From assembly GCF_037893015.1 (NCBI RefSeq), contig NC_133666.1:661435482-661499481 (forward strand): a stretch of 64,000 nucleotides of DNA, given 5' to 3'. The notes below the pieces were generated by a model. The model was given only the letters and a program-made list of their open reading frames with translations. It did no database searches and was not told where the DNA came from. Positions within the stretch are counted from its first letter, which is position 1, and each line of letters starts with the position of its first letter. Positions 1 through 11,390 of this stretch are shown one piece after another. Source of the stretch: Macrotis lagotis (lineage: Eukaryota; Chordata; Mammalia; Peramelemorphia; Peramelidae). The translations under genes were made by a program, and so were the position numbers.

Positions 1-128
1 TCTTCATTTTATAGATGAGAAAACTGAAGCACAAGGAAGTTAAGTAACTTGTTCAAAGTCACATAGGTAATAATTATGAGGTGAGATTTGAAACCAAGAC
101 TTTTGACTCCAAAGTCATTTCTTTTCCA
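1..128 (-). mobile_element. MIR-type CORE-SINE fragment
   Basis: The reverse complement carries the typical cores of this family: a CTAT/TGTGAC block, a CTTAAC block and a CTCATCTRTAAAA-like block, here read as ATAGATGAGAAAACTGAAGC followed by AAGTAACTTG. It is cut by the window edge. Confidence 0.6.
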
Positions 129-401
129 GTGTTATCTCCCATGGCAAATGATGAGTTCCTTACTCATACCAACACCCTAACTTTTGAGTGAGAATTGATT
201 AACTTGGGAGAATTTGCTTTTTAACCTGAATTATGTCTTAAAGTTGGTGAGAACCTTAGGGTGACAAGGTGGAGTTTTAATGATCTTACTCCATTTAACT
301 TTTCTTTGCTTGACTTTTTGGTGGCCCCTGGGCTACCTTTGTTCATCTCTATCTCTTAGAACTTTTTTTTCCTTTAAGCCTCGGTTTAAATCTGATTTCC
401 A

Positions 402-556
402 GGGTGGCTAGGTGGCACAGTGGATAAAGCACCCGGCCCTGGAGTCAGGAGTACCTGGGTTCAAATCTGGTCTCAGACACTTAATAATTACCTAGCTGTG
501 TGGCCTTGGGCAAGCCACTTAACCCCATTTGCCTTGCAACCCCCCCCAAATCCTAA
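402..556 (+). mobile_element. WSINE1-like tRNA-derived SINE
   Basis: First of about twenty copies in the window. The head has a Pol III A box (TGGCACAGTGG) and B box (GGTTCAAATC), followed by CAGACACTTAATAATTACC, a CTAGCTGTGTGGCCTTGGGC block, CTTAACCCC and GCCTTGCAA before an A-rich tail. It lacks the CORE region seen in the MAR1/MIR group. The abundance of this type is what points to an Australian marsupial. Confidence 0.8.
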
Positions 557-689
557 TAAATCTGAACTCTAGTATGCCAAGCCTGACTCCCCTAAGTTGC
601 TCATTTCTGCGCCCTTCTCAGAATTCTGTTGCATGGGAGATAGTTTATCCTGACTTATCTGTGTAAGTGTTATTTACTTTTCTCTCCTT

Positions 690-1036
690 CCACAATAAAA
701 TGGAAACTCATTGAGGGCAATGATTGTTTCATTTTTGTCTTTATGTCTCCAGGATATAACTTTTTGAAGCAAACCTGTGATTTCTTTGGTTAGGAGAACT
801 TCAATAAGGAAGTTCTTTCTACCAGTGTCCATTAACTGTTCTGTAATTAATGGTCTTAGAGACTTGACTGGGGTCACTGAGATGTTGAATGATTTGTCCA
901 GAGTCACAAGGCCAGTATATGTCAGACACAGGACTTGAACCCCTGTCTTCTTCACTCCAAGGCCAATGATCTATGTGCTACCCTCATACTTCTTGGCACA
1001 TAATAAGTACTTAATAGATACTTAATGAATATGTGC
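690..1036 (+). mobile_element. L2 3' tail split by an older SINE
   Basis: The left part (690-768) reads as the L2 tail (ACTCATTGAGGGCAATGATT, then TTTTTGTCTTTATGTCTCC). The right part (986-1036) continues with TTGGCACATAATAAGTACTTAATA. Between them an antisense SINE (about 770-985) shows a GATTTGTCCAGAGTCAC core and a GACTTGAACCCC B-box region. Confidence 0.55.
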
Positions 1037-1114
1037 AACTGGAATTTCTAAATGTAGTTTTTGCCAGCCTTATGTATCCAAATATTTACAAAAGCCCCTG
1101 GATTGAATGAGGAA

Positions 1115-1590
1115 ATGGTCAGGGAGGTAGATATGGTTCCGTTTTAATTTGTTTTGCACAGTACACAGCAGTGGATCAAAGGCACTCGCAGATGACAAAT
1201 GGGCAAAGAAGTAGGTATAATTCTATTTTGATTTGCTTTGTACAGTGCCAAGAGCAAAGCATCATGGTATAAACATAGGTTCCTCATCAATGGCAGATGG
1301 GCAGGCAGATAGGTATGGTTTCATTTGCTTTGTATAGTGCCTACAGCGATGCATCATGGTATAGACATAGGCAGACACAGATGCCAGATGGGCAGAGAGG
1401 TAGGTATGGTTCAGCTTCATTTGCTTTGTATAGTGCTCAAAACAGTGCATCATGGAGCAGATATAGGCAGCCACAGATGGCAGGTGGGTAGAGGAGTAGG
1501 TATGGTTCAGTTTTAACTTACTTTGCACAGAGCAAAGGGCAATGCTTCATGGCATGGAGGACATAGACACCCACAGATCTCCCAGTCCCC
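1115..1590. repeat. Diverged minisatellite, about five units of 85-98 bp
   Basis: The motif GTAGGTATGGTT recurs at about 1128, 1213, 1311, 1402 and 1498. Each is followed by TTTGCTTTGTATAGTG-like and GCATCATGGTATAGACATAGG-like blocks and then CAGATGGGCAG. Units differ by substitutions and small indels, so the array is old. The short open frames on both strands here are products of the periodicity. Confidence 0.8.
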
Positions 1591-2435
1591 AGTTGGCTCT
1601 AGCCAAAGGTCATTGGCCTGTGGTATAATTCATAGAGCCCATGAAGTACATTCATTGAAAGTACTCTTGCTGTCCCAGTCATCTTCTCTCTTTTTCTGGA
1701 AGAATTCACTCAACTCTGGCATCCTTTGTAGATCTGACTGTCCCAGCAGTTACCAGAGCTGCCTTTAGAGAGAACTGGGGTGCAGGATGAGAATGTAGCT
1801 GATGAAATGAATAGTTTTGGCTGGGGGGGGGGAATCCTTGAAACCCTCCCCAAAAGTTCAGAGAGCCCTGAACTCCCATTCATTGCCCCCAAATGGGCTG
1901 TTTGTTTATCACAGTGAAAGGAATACTTTCTCCCCCTTAGCCAGTCAAAAGTAATACATCCTCTTTGAGGCTTTGAAAAGCCTTCCAGGATTATGAATGA
2001 ATACTTCAAGAGTGTATTATAAATTCAGACATGTCTATTGGGCTTTCAAGTTTCACAGCAGGAGCCTCTTACTGAGGCAACCTTAGGGTGAAGGCTTCCC
2101 CACCTTTCCAAAGTGACTCCTCCCCCCAAATCTTCTTAGGCTGCAGTGAAAAAAGGCAGAACCACCTGGCTGAGTTACGTAAAGCCCCTTCATTCTCCAT
2201 GAATGTTTCTGTACAGTGCTGACATAACATAATTTAGCAGATTCATGTATTCATCCATTCCTTTGGCGATGCTCCCAAGCTTCATTGTTCTCGCTACTTT
2301 GCACAGTGTACATTGAGGTACTGAAACCCTAATCCTTTTCACACTAAAACAATTGGAAACAGAATGATGGAGGAAGGGGGTGAAGATGGGGAAAAGCTGC
2401 TGAAGGTGGGTTGCGTGAGGGAGAAGCTTTTAAAA
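1591..2435. other. No recognised repeat or gene
   Basis: I see no SINE or LINE signature and no convincing exon. A perfect bZIP palindrome TTACGTAA (2175-2182) lies 6 bp after an E-box CACCTG (2163-2168). A run of nine G is at about 1824-1832. Confidence 0.4.
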
Positions 2436-2620
2436 TCATCCGATAATAGAGCCAGACCTAGAAGAGACTGTAGGGGCTAGTAAGTCTGACCTCTCTTCTC
2501 CCCTTTGCTTTAGAGGAGGTGATCGAGGTTCAAAGAGATCAATGGAGTTGTCCAGGTTAATAATTGTCAGAGGCGAGATCCTCATGACTCCAACTACTAT
2601 GCCACCTTGCCTACTCACTC
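2436..2620 (-). mobile_element. Old CORE-SINE remnant
   Basis: A degraded antisense copy: GAGCCAGACCTAGAAGAGAC at the left, then blocks resembling the GTTAAGTGACTTGTCC and CCACTATGCCACC regions of the family. Confidence 0.45.
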
Positions 2621-3624
2621 CCCATTGATATTTGTACAGGGATTCTAATTTGCTCTAGTTTTTAAGGTGGTCGAGACTGGAAGCTGGTAATTTGCAGGAG
2701 CAAGATGAGACTCTCCGCTTTCCATCTTCCTCCTTTCCCTAGCCCACTAGCATATCTGCTGACCTAGTTGCTCTGAAAGAATTAGATCATTAGAAGTTTT
2801 TGGTGTCAACACCTGGAGCCAACAACCTGGTAAGTGGGGAACAAAAGGGACCGTGTGATCAGTAACCCAGGAGAGACAGCATTCAGTGGTTTAGCATGAA
2901 TGACAAGAATAGGGGTTGGTTCCCATGGAAATGCCTCAGGCTTGGGTGAAAGGTAGGTACCTCCAAAGATGGAGAGCAGGGTGATATTTTGGACAGAATG
3001 ATACACTTTCCACTCATTGAATCTGGGGATAATGAGCAAGCTCAGGGAACCATGGAGGTGACTCATCATTCCAATGGAAGCTTAGCCCAGGGAAGAAGCT
3101 GGAGGGACCCTCCACAACCAACTGGGGTAGGTGGGGTAGATAGATGTTCCAGCCATTCCTGAGCATGACTAAAGCAGCACCCCAATTCCCCTATGTTCTG
3201 GACCAGATAATTCTATGTCCTTTTTGTTTGTTCTTCCCCACTTACCCAGAGCTTAATTTTCTTTCTAATTTAACTATGAGCCAGTAAAAAAAACTTTGGG
3301 AATCCCCATATTGAGCATCCTGCCTCTATCAGATATAGCATTAAGACACTGGTGAATGAGGCATTGGGTTACTATGGTACCCTGAAGGCAATGATTTCAT
3401 CTTGTATTTTTGCAGAAGGATGAAACTTCCTTTCCTTTTGCCAATAGAATGATCTAGGCCCTCTGTAAAGCCTCCCCACTGTGCATGGGGAGAGCATGAA
3501 AGAAATGAGAGAAAAGGCTGCTAAACAAAACCCTATTTTGTTTCATTCTTGAAGATTATAGTATTAGGGAGTGATACCATGACATGAAGTGGACTGGATT
3601 TAACTGAGTGGAGTGGGGTGGGGT
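2621..3624. other. No recognised repeat or gene
   Basis: Mostly single-copy-looking sequence without SINE or LINE cores. The 87-codon minus-strand frame at 3069-2806 has no recognisable family and no coding signals. Confidence 0.4.
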
Positions 3625-3722
3625 GGGGTGGTTGTGCAAAGTTGCCAACCTCACTTTCTCCTCCAGAACCATCTGGGTCCAGTGGCCAGATATGAATCAG
3701 GATGACTGGAGATGGCCCTTGC
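3625..3722 (-). mobile_element. SINE middle fragment, family with RTE-like tail
   Basis: The reverse complement matches the middle of the element at 37407-37729: a CATCTCCAGTCATCCTGATT block, CTGGCCACTGGACCCAGATG, then TCTGGAGGAGAAAGTGAGG. Both head and tail are missing. A GGGGT run adjoins it. Confidence 0.65.
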
Positions 3723-4008
3723 TTACTCCCTAATCATTGTTTGACAACCCATCTCCCATCTTTCTCTTTGCTGTAGAATTTCTTTCCTTCTCATTCCCAT
3801 CTCTTGGGTGAAAGGTAGGCACAAAACAGCTCAAATGCCTCTCCTACAGGAGGCATTTTCAGACTGCCCTTTCTAATGTCTTTTTCCTCCTCTCTCTGGT
3901 CCCTCAACCCCAAGCCCCCCCGAACCAACCTCCATGAAACAAACTTTGATTTATTTTGTATATATTTTTCAAAATAAAGAGCAGTAGAGTAGAGTAAATA
4001 GAGAACCA

Positions 4009-4155
4009 TTTTTTTTTTTTGCAGGGCAATTGGGTTAAATAACTTGCCCAAAGTCACGCAGCTAGGTAATTATTAAGTGTCTGAGGTCAAGTTTGAACTC
4101 AGGTCCTCCTGACTCCAGGGTCAGTACTCTATCCACTGTGCCACCTAGCTGCCCC
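4009..4155 (-). mobile_element. WSINE1-like SINE
   Basis: Full length in antisense, from a T-run to the CCACCTAGCTGCCCC end (head of the element). The next 90 bp (4156-4250) resemble the middle of an old MIR in the plus direction. Confidence 0.8.
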
Positions 4156-4559
4156 AAGAGCCAATCTTGAAACCACAAAGACCTCTGGTTCAAATGGCAC
4201 CTCTGACACTAGAATGGCTGTTGGGGCCTGGGGAAGCCACTTCTAATCTTAATGGCCCAGCATCCTTCTAGAATTCTAAACTTCAGTGAAAGTGCTAACC
4301 CACACTAGTAGATGGAGTTTTCCCACCAGGGAGATCCCTATGCCAATGAAATCATAACCCTGATCTGGATATGTGATTTATCTTTTTTTTCCTCACAAAA
4401 TAGGGAAACACATTGATATATTTTTCAAAATAAGAAATTTGCTACCGGTGAAAATTTCAGGTTGTAAATGCAAAAGGAGGAAGATGGGCATTTAGCTTTG
4501 CATTTTCAAATACATTTTTGTCTTTGTATAATATTTTGTTTATTTTTTTATTTCAATAT

Positions 4560-4690
4560 GGTTCTCAGTAGAATATAAACTCTTTGAGGATGAGAGCATT
4601 TTAATACTTGTTTTTATTTTTCCCTCTGGCTTGTATAGTTCTTGGCATTTAAAAGTCACTTAATAAATGCTTATATTCTTGATTAATTGA
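4560..4690 (+). mobile_element. L2 3' tail
   Basis: The order of blocks is that of L2 ends: TAAACTCTTTGAGGATGAGA, a TTTTTATTTTTCC block, TTCTTGGCATTTAAAAG and CACTTAATAAATGCTTATA. Confidence 0.6.
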
Positions 4691-5154
4691 TTTTCAAGAC
4701 ATTCCTGAAACTCCATTCAGTTTGCAACAGAAGATGGGTTTCTCAATCAATTTTTCTCTCGTCCACCCAGTGTCCTCCCTGAACTCTTTGATCTTTAGAC
4801 AGACTCAGTGATGTAAGACTGTTCTAGTTTAGTTTTGCTCATGCATCATTTCTTTTGGAGCATCCCCGAGCCAAGGGAAGAACCTCTGGGCTGATGACTA
4901 AGCTAATGATATTCACAGTTCTCCAAACTGATTGCTCAGCATGAAAGGAGAGATGACTGGAAGAAATTACTAGCCAGCCTGCTCTTCTCCCACCCTGAGG
5001 CAAAGAGGTTCCAAATGGGAAGTGAGAAATAGTTCCCACTCAACAGAAGCGGGTAGCGTGGCTGGAGTTACCTGAGATTTTGGGTCTTGTGCAGAAGCAA
5101 CAACAGAGGGAAACCTTGGGAGAGAATGGGAACATATTTTGTCTCCCAGATCCT

Positions 5155-5450
5155 CCAGGTAGCTAGGTGGGACATGGGACTCCAGAAAGATCTGAGCTCA
5201 AATATAGCCTCTGAAACTTATTTCTTCTGTGTGATCCTGGATAAATCATTTAACCACTACCTGCCTCAGTTTCTTCATCAGTAAAATGGTAAAAATAAAA
5301 CTTTCTAGGGATAAGGTGAAGATAAAATGGGATCCTGGACAAATCCTTTAACCACTGCCTGTCTCAGTTTCTCCATCGGTAACGTGGAGGGATGCTGTGA
5401 GGATAAAATGAAAAAAATATTCATAAAGTACTTTGCAAACCTTAAGATTT
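5155..5450 (+). mobile_element. CORE-SINE with an internal tandem duplication
   Basis: The head starts at AGGTAGCTAGGTGG. A segment starting GATCCTGGA (5233-5290), covering the CTCAGTTTCTTCATC core, is repeated imperfectly at 5331-5388. The tail reads AAAGTACTTTGCAAACCTTA. Confidence 0.65.
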
Positions 5451-5575
5451 GTGGTTCAGTCATGTCCGACTATTCATGACCTTATTTGGAGCTTTTTGGG
5501 CAATGATACCGGAGTGATTTGTCATTTCCTTTTCCAGCTCTTTTTTTGCAAATGAAGAAGCTGAGGCAAACTGAC
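5451..5575 (-). mobile_element. MAR1-type SINE, 3' part
   Basis: The antisense tail TTCAGTCATGTCCGACT, the TTGGAGCTTTTTGGGCAATG block and the GAAGCTGAGGCAAACTGA core are present; the tRNA-like head is missing. Confidence 0.65.
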
Positions 5576-6544
5576 TCCAGGTGCAGCATTTTATTCATTT
5601 TATCACCTAATTACATGACTTAAATTATGATATAAATGTTAGTTATTATTGTCATTTTCTTTGTCTTTTATGCCAATCTGTTTTCTTAATAGACCTAGAT
5701 GAGAGAGACGAATTTGCTAGGCATTATCCTTCCTAAGAACAGGAGAGGAAGATCCTTGGGAAAGTGAATGGTGGGAACTTGAGAAAAGGGAAGAATGTCC
5801 TCTGAGCAAACATAGGTCACTGGCCACATGTTATAGTAGACATGGGTTGTTATGTCTTGATCTGTAGAGCTGAAGGAAATGGAACTTGGAATTCCAAAAT
5901 ACACACAAGCAGGATATGATTTCATCAGCCTCATCAGTATCACCTTAGAGTTGGAAGTCACGTCTGCTCTAAGCAATCCTGTTGTATAATGTCTCACCAC
6001 CAATAGATGCAAAGGTTCTTTGCCTGACATCCATGAGGTTGGTTTAATTTTTTTCATGGCTGTAATTGAGTGTAATTGATTTCATTTGTAATCTTAAGTA
6101 TTTTGTTTTATGCATTTAAAAGCCTTATTCTTCGAAGGGGTCTATAAACTTCACCAGATTGCCAGATGAGCCCATGAGCATCCCTCATTCATTAAAGGTC
6201 TCTCATTTATATCTTCGAGTTACCCAAAAATATGTCAAATAAACCCCAGGAATTCTTGGTCTGATAAGTGCCATGTAATCATTTGATGGTAAAGAAAAAA
6301 TGTTTTCACTTTGGGGCTTCTAGTAATGCCACTCAATTTTCCTATTTTTTTTTAAATCACATCTTCACATCTATTGAAACCCTCAGACATTTTTAAAAAA
6401 TCAACTTTATAGTCATGCTACCCCCTCCTTCTACATTTGAAATATTTTTTGAACTGGGAGACTTTGTATTTATCACTATTAAATTTTTTCTTAGATTTGG
6501 ACCAATATTCTAGTCTATGGATCCTATTGAATCCTGAATCTGCT
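5576..6544. other. No recognised repeat or gene
   Basis: AT-rich sequence with no family I recognise. The 120-codon minus-strand frame at 6057-5695 has no recognisable domain, signal peptide or splice context and is treated as chance. Confidence 0.4.
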
Positions 6545-6700
6545 TTCTGTCTGCCTCAACTTTCTCAGGATAATAATAATAATAACAGCTACCTTTCAGG
6601 ATTTTGTGAAGTTCAAATGAGATAGTTGTAAAGCATTAAAACAGTACCTGCTACCTAGCAGGTTTTTAATACATGCTTGTTCTCTTCCCTTGTCCCTACC
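6545..6700 (+). mobile_element. MIR-type tail
   Basis: AATAATAATAATAACAGCTACC, GTTCAAATGAGATAGTTGTAAA and AACAGTACCTGCTACCTAGC follow the order of a MIR 3' half. Confidence 0.5.
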
Positions 6701-7264
6701 CACTTTGATTGTGTTAGTTATGCTTTCCCAATGAGTATTGCCTATAAATGGGATAAGTATGTTATTTATGCTTTTTTCTTAAGTCACTGACAAGAATATT
6801 AAATCCTATAGGATCATGCGTTCTTAAAGACTTTCCAAGCTGACATTGGCTCATTAATTAATTCATTTATTCAACAAGTACTCACTAAGTGCCCTTCTCT
6901 TCACCATTTCTCCATCCCAACTCTCTTTCCCCTCCTCCTGATGTGATATCTAGCTCCTGAGTTGAACTGGGAGTCAACAGACACAATCCTTCCTGGTAAG
7001 ATGGAGGGTAACCATGATGCATCCTAAGGTCTTCCAGATCTCACCATCTCTCCTACTGCCATATCCTGCGGACTTCCAAGTTCTATCATCTGACCGAACG
7101 ATGCACCCTAAGGATCCCTGGCCTTGCCATCTGCTCCACTGTTAGATTTCCTGTTCTTTACATCAGTCATGCAAGGGACTTCTCCCCTATATGTGGCTTC
7201 TTCCAATTAAAGTAAGATCTTCCTCAGAATAGATGTATTCCTTTTTCTGGCAATAGTCAATGCT

Positions 7265-7865
7265 AAAGAATTGTTCCTTTTTACTCATTCATTCCTACTA
7301 CGTGCAAGCATTCTATTACTGGGGCTATGGAGACAAAAATGAGATTGTCTTAATCCTGAAAGGCATGTTATGGAAAATGCTATCTACATCCAGAGAAAAA
7401 AAAACAACATCGAAGCCTAAATGCAGAGCAAGGTAAGCTAAGTTCACTTTTAAAAATTTCATTTGTTTTCTCTTTCTTTCTCATGTTTTTTTCTTAGTTT
7501 TAATTCTTTTTTTCACAGCATGACTAATATGAAAACATGTTAAACACTATTGTACATGTACAGTTTATTTAAAAGATTATTTGCTGCCATGGGGAAGGGG
7601 TGGAAGGGAGGAAAGTAGAAAAATGCGGAACTCAAAAATTTGCAAAAGGATGAATGTTGAAAGCTGCCTTTGCATATAATTGGAAAAAATAAATAATTTT
7701 TTAATATGAAATTGTCCCTACTTTCAAGGAACTTCTGATGTATTAGGAGGAAACAATATAGACAGACAAGAACACATAAAGCATATACATCCAAAATAAA
7801 CATAGAACAACTGTTGGGAGTGGTGTGGGGACTAGAAATTGGAGGGATCAGATAGGTCTTTGGTT
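7265..7865 (+). mobile_element. L1 3' end inserted in an older repeat
   Basis: An L1 3' end (7351-7700) carries the blocks GCTATCTACATCCAGAGAAA, CATGACTAATATG and ATTTGCTGCCATGGGG, then GGAACTCAAAAATTTGCAAA and AATTGGAAAAAATAAATAA. It interrupts an older interspersed repeat seen at 7265-7350 and 7706-7865. Flanking ATGAGATTGTC and ATGAAATTGTC look like the target-site duplication. Confidence 0.6.
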
Positions 7866-8377
7866 CATTGACTCCCATCTTGAGGTCAAAAAGATTGTTT
7901 TATTTATTGGCTAATGACTAGGACTTACCCACAGTGAGGAATAGAAAAAAGGGTTCAATATGCAATGTGAATCAAAATCTGGGACAGGTGATTTGTTCCT
8001 AAACACAAAAGAAATGCTAAATGTGGGACACTCACAAGTAGCCATTTGAGAAAGGCAAACTTGAAACAGGCTTGGGTAGCTGAAATCATGACTCAGCAGT
8101 TACAATCTGATGAAAAGCTAATACATAAACCTTTTTAGAATATTAAACAGTTTTTCCAGTGGTTCATTAGTCATATTATAATTGTGACTCTTTCCGCAAG
8201 ATTACTAATTCATGTCTTCTCCAGGCTTGAGTCAATGATCTTGTTGGTGATGCAGAAATTTGCCTCCTGGGAAACTTAAGGCTATTATTGGTAGGTAGAT
8301 AAGAATGGCAGAACATAGAGCAAGGGAGGGAGGGAATTCTTTCTTAAGTAGCCTGGCTAAGCTATGGAGGAAAAGAA
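7866..8377. other. No recognised repeat or gene
   Basis: AT-rich sequence with no SINE or LINE core. Confidence 0.4.
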
Positions 8378-8511
8378 AGGAAGAAAGGAAGGAAGGAGGG
8401 AGGGAGGGAGGAAGGAAGGAAGGAAGGAAGGAAGGAAGGAAGGAAGGAAGGAAGGAAGGAAGGAAGGAAGGAAGGAAGGAGAGGGAGGAAGGAGAGAGAG
8501 AGAGCAAGAGC

Positions 8512-8552
<41 letters not shown>
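8378..8552. repeat. Compound microsatellite (GGAA)n and (GA)n
   Basis: It contains 17 uninterrupted GGAA units (8410-8477), followed by GA-rich sequence and an (AG)n run (about 8518-8550). The long low-complexity open frames on both strands here are artefacts. Confidence 0.97.
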
Positions 8553-8554
<2 letters not shown>

Positions 8555-8989
8555 AAGGAAGATCCAAGTTGTCTAATGAATTCTCTGTGTAACAGAATTG
8601 TTCTATTTTACCTTTTTTTTCCCTTCTCACTGGAATTCTTTCTCTTTGTGCCTTCAGAATTTCATTGCTACAAGTTCCCATCATTCCTTAGTTGAATTCT
8701 CTTATAAATTTCAGTTCATTGCATCCTCCTAACTTTTATATGAACCCCTTGAAATCTATTCTCCCCAAATCTAGGACACAGATCAGATTGTCCCACCAAT
8801 TTCCTCTACTTTATTAAATCTATAAAATTAAGAGGCTAGACTAGATGACTTCTAAAGTCTCTTCTAGTGCAGAACCTATGATCATTTCTAAAATAAAATG
8901 AGCACTATTCTCCTACCCCACCCACTATCCCAACCCTGACACGTGCCCATCATTTCTAGCCCAGGAACCAGTTCTTTATTGATAGGAGT

Positions 8990-9205
8990 CATTTGGCAGA
9001 GTGCTGAATGTGGAGTCAGGAAGACCTAAGTTCAAATCCTGCCTAAGACCCTTATCAGCTCTATGGAATCCTAAGCAAATCACTTAACCTCTGATTATCT
9101 CATTTTCATCTTTAAAATGGGGACATAAGAGAATCATATCAGTTAACACGTAAAGAGTTTTGCAAACCTTAGAGTGCTTTCTAAATGTTGCGATTATTTT
9201 AAGAT
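8990..9205 (+). mobile_element. MIR-type CORE-SINE
   Basis: GGAGTCAGGAAGACCTAAG, a GTTCAAATCCTGCC B-box region, AATCACTTAACCTC and TTGCAAACCTTAGAGTGC appear in family order. 8553-8989 and 9206-9555 show nothing recognisable. Confidence 0.65.
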
Positions 9206-9555
9206 AAAATTATCGTCAAATCAAGAAATCATTAGCTGCTCTGCTCTTGAAATAGAGAGAAATGTTGAGAGATGAAGTTCTCCATTTCATTTTCGTCTGC
9301 TCTGCTTGTTATCTGTTTCCCACACTTCTCCTCTATTTCCTTTTCCTATCCAGGTGGTTTGTTGCATATTCCAATAACACTATAGCTACTGTTTATGCCT
9401 CTGTTTCTTTTCGCCTAAAAGTTCTCCACCAGACTTTCCAGATCTGGTTCCTGGACTCCCTCACAAATGTATTTTCTTAACTATACAGTGTAATTCTGTC
9501 TTTAACCATTTTTCTTTTATCCAAGTTGCTTCTTTTTATTGTTGTGAATGATGAC

Positions 9556-9700
9556 AACACTAATTAGTATTTACATATCACTTTCAAGTTTATGTTTCAC
9601 ACATATTATCACCTTTAATTCATACATGAGGACATTGAAGCTCAGAGAGGCTAGATAAATTGCCCAGGGTCACACTGCTAATGACCTTCTGAAGCAGAAT
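9556..9700 (-). mobile_element. MIR-type CORE-SINE fragment
   Basis: Antisense blocks: CATGAGGACATTGAAGCTCA, AAATTGCCCAGGGTCACACT. Confidence 0.55.
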
Positions 9701-9872
9701 AATGAATATCCTTCTATGCCTGGCTTCTCCAATCCTGGGTCTCATCTCAGTAATTTATGAAACTACATTTGACTCTTGACCCTAGGATCTCAATGTTTAT
9801 AGTGCGAATTGTTTGCATTTGTACAGTCATCAGAACGCATAGGCTCGATTACTTGCTCCTTTCTTAGTTTGT

Positions 9873-10118
9873 CTTTATTGTTATTTAGTTATGTCCAGTA
9901 CTCCGTGATCCCATTTGCAGTTAAATACTGAAGTGGTCTTTGATTTCCTTCTCCAATTCAATTTTCCTTTCCACTTCCTCCAGATGAGAAAACTGAGGCA
10001 AACAGGGTTAAATGACTTGCCCAGGGTCACACAGCTAGTAGGTTTCTAAGACTGGATTTAAGCTCAGGTTGTCCTAATTCCAGACTTGGTGGTCCATCCA
10101 TGGTACCAATTAGCTGCC
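9873..10118 (-). mobile_element. MAR1-type SINE, near full length
   Basis: From the tail (TTAGTTATGTCCAG) through CAGATGAGAAAACTGAGGCA and CTTGCCCAGGGTCACACAGC to the head end (CCAATTAGCTGCC). Confidence 0.75.
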
Positions 10119-10309
10119 TTTGGATTTGTCTTGTGTGAGTCAAATTCTGTCAACTCTATTGCTCTTACTTTTCCTACCTTGTATTTATTATCTGTGGTCC
10201 CTAACTTAGTAGATTTATATATCATATTCATTTATAGTTATATTCAGTTTTCTCCCTTCTCCTTTGTTTTTTTCACTTGAAAATCCTTTTGAATAGATAT
10301 TTTCAACAA

Positions 10310-10570
10310 ATAATAACAGTATTTCTAGGGTTCCTTAAGGTTTGCAAAAAAACATAATTATCTCATCTGATATAAGTATTTCTAAATATCTCATCTGATC
10401 CTCATAACAACCTTGGGAGAGGTTATTATCCCATTTTGCAGATGAGAACATTGAGTCAGATGGTAAGTGACTTATTATCCAGAGTCGCAGCTACTGAGTG
10501 TCTGAGACTGGATTTGAACTCAGATCTTCTTGATTCCATATCTAGTGCTCTATCCTCTATATTATCTCAT
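10310..10570 (-). mobile_element. MIR-type CORE-SINE
   Basis: Antisense with the blocks TCATCTGATCCTCATAACAA, TTTTGCAGATGAGAACATTG and CTGGATTTGAACTCAGATC. A short internal repeat of TATTTCTAAATATCTCATCT precedes the core. Confidence 0.65.
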
Positions 10571-10649
10571 ACTTCATCCCTAGCCATGACTCTCTAATAC
10601 CTATATTTTAACCCCTGAACCAGAAATTTAGATAGTATCTTTGCTTCTT

Positions 10650-11390
10650 TGAAAAAAAATCATTTTTTATTGGTGACTTTTTTTGGGTACTGCATTTATT
10701 TCCTACCCTATCTTTCTTCCATCCCCTTCCTAAGGATCCATATCTTGTAACAGATTTTAATAAGAAAGAAAGAAAAGTAATTTAGCAAAACTAAAGAATG
10801 AATCAGTCATTCTGACAGTGTACTTAATATTACACAGCTATAGTCCCCTACCTCTATACTGGAAGAGAAAGGTACATTTTTCTCCACCTTTCTCTAAAGT
10901 CAAACTTAATCATTCTAATTATATAGCATCAAATTTCCTTTGTTTATTGATTCCATATTCATTATTGTAGTTACTAAATGACTATTATTCTCTTGTTCTG
11001 CTTCTTTTTCATTTGATTCAAATACTTCTTCCTATGCTTGTCTGATCTCTTCATATTCATTGTTCAGCAAGATGCAGGCTTAGTCTCATATATTTTCATG
11101 CCATCACTTGGTTAGCCATTCTCCAATCACTGGGCACCTACCTTATTTCCAATTCTCTACTATAAATATTTTAATGTATATGAGACCTTTATGACTTTAA
11201 ACATATATGACTATCTGCCTTACAGTGCTATCTCTGGTTCAAAGAGAATAGATATTGTAGTCATTTTTAAAAGCATAATTCTAAATTTCTTGGATAAATT
11301 CATAGCTCCACCAACAATGTACTAGTGTGCCTGTCTTCTCCAACCCCATGCCAACAATGACTATTTTCATTATTCAGGTTCAACTAATTG
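10650..11390 (-). mobile_element. L1 3' region, antisense, diverged
   Basis: Read in antisense it follows marsupial L1 3' sequence as I recall it: the TTTTTTATTGGTGAC terminus, TATAGTCCCCTACCTCT, GGTTAGCCATTCTCCAATCA, ATCTCTGGTTCAAAGAGAAT, then CATAGCTCCACCAACAATGT and GTGTGCCTGTCTTCTCC. It is too diverged to encode anything. Confidence 0.6.

Noticed and set aside
402..480. tRNA gene suggested by A- and B-box sequences
   Set aside because: The A/B boxes belong to the heads of tRNA-derived SINEs that recur about twenty times with the same 3' part and A-rich tail; no cloverleaf with a normal acceptor stem was evident.
1115..1590. CRISPR-like array
   Set aside because: Units are contiguous and diverged with no short identical repeats separated by unique spacers, and the genome is clearly mammalian.
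8232..8684. 150-codon Ser/Leu-rich and 95-codon Glu/Arg-rich frames
   Set aside because: Translations of a GGAA/GA microsatellite.
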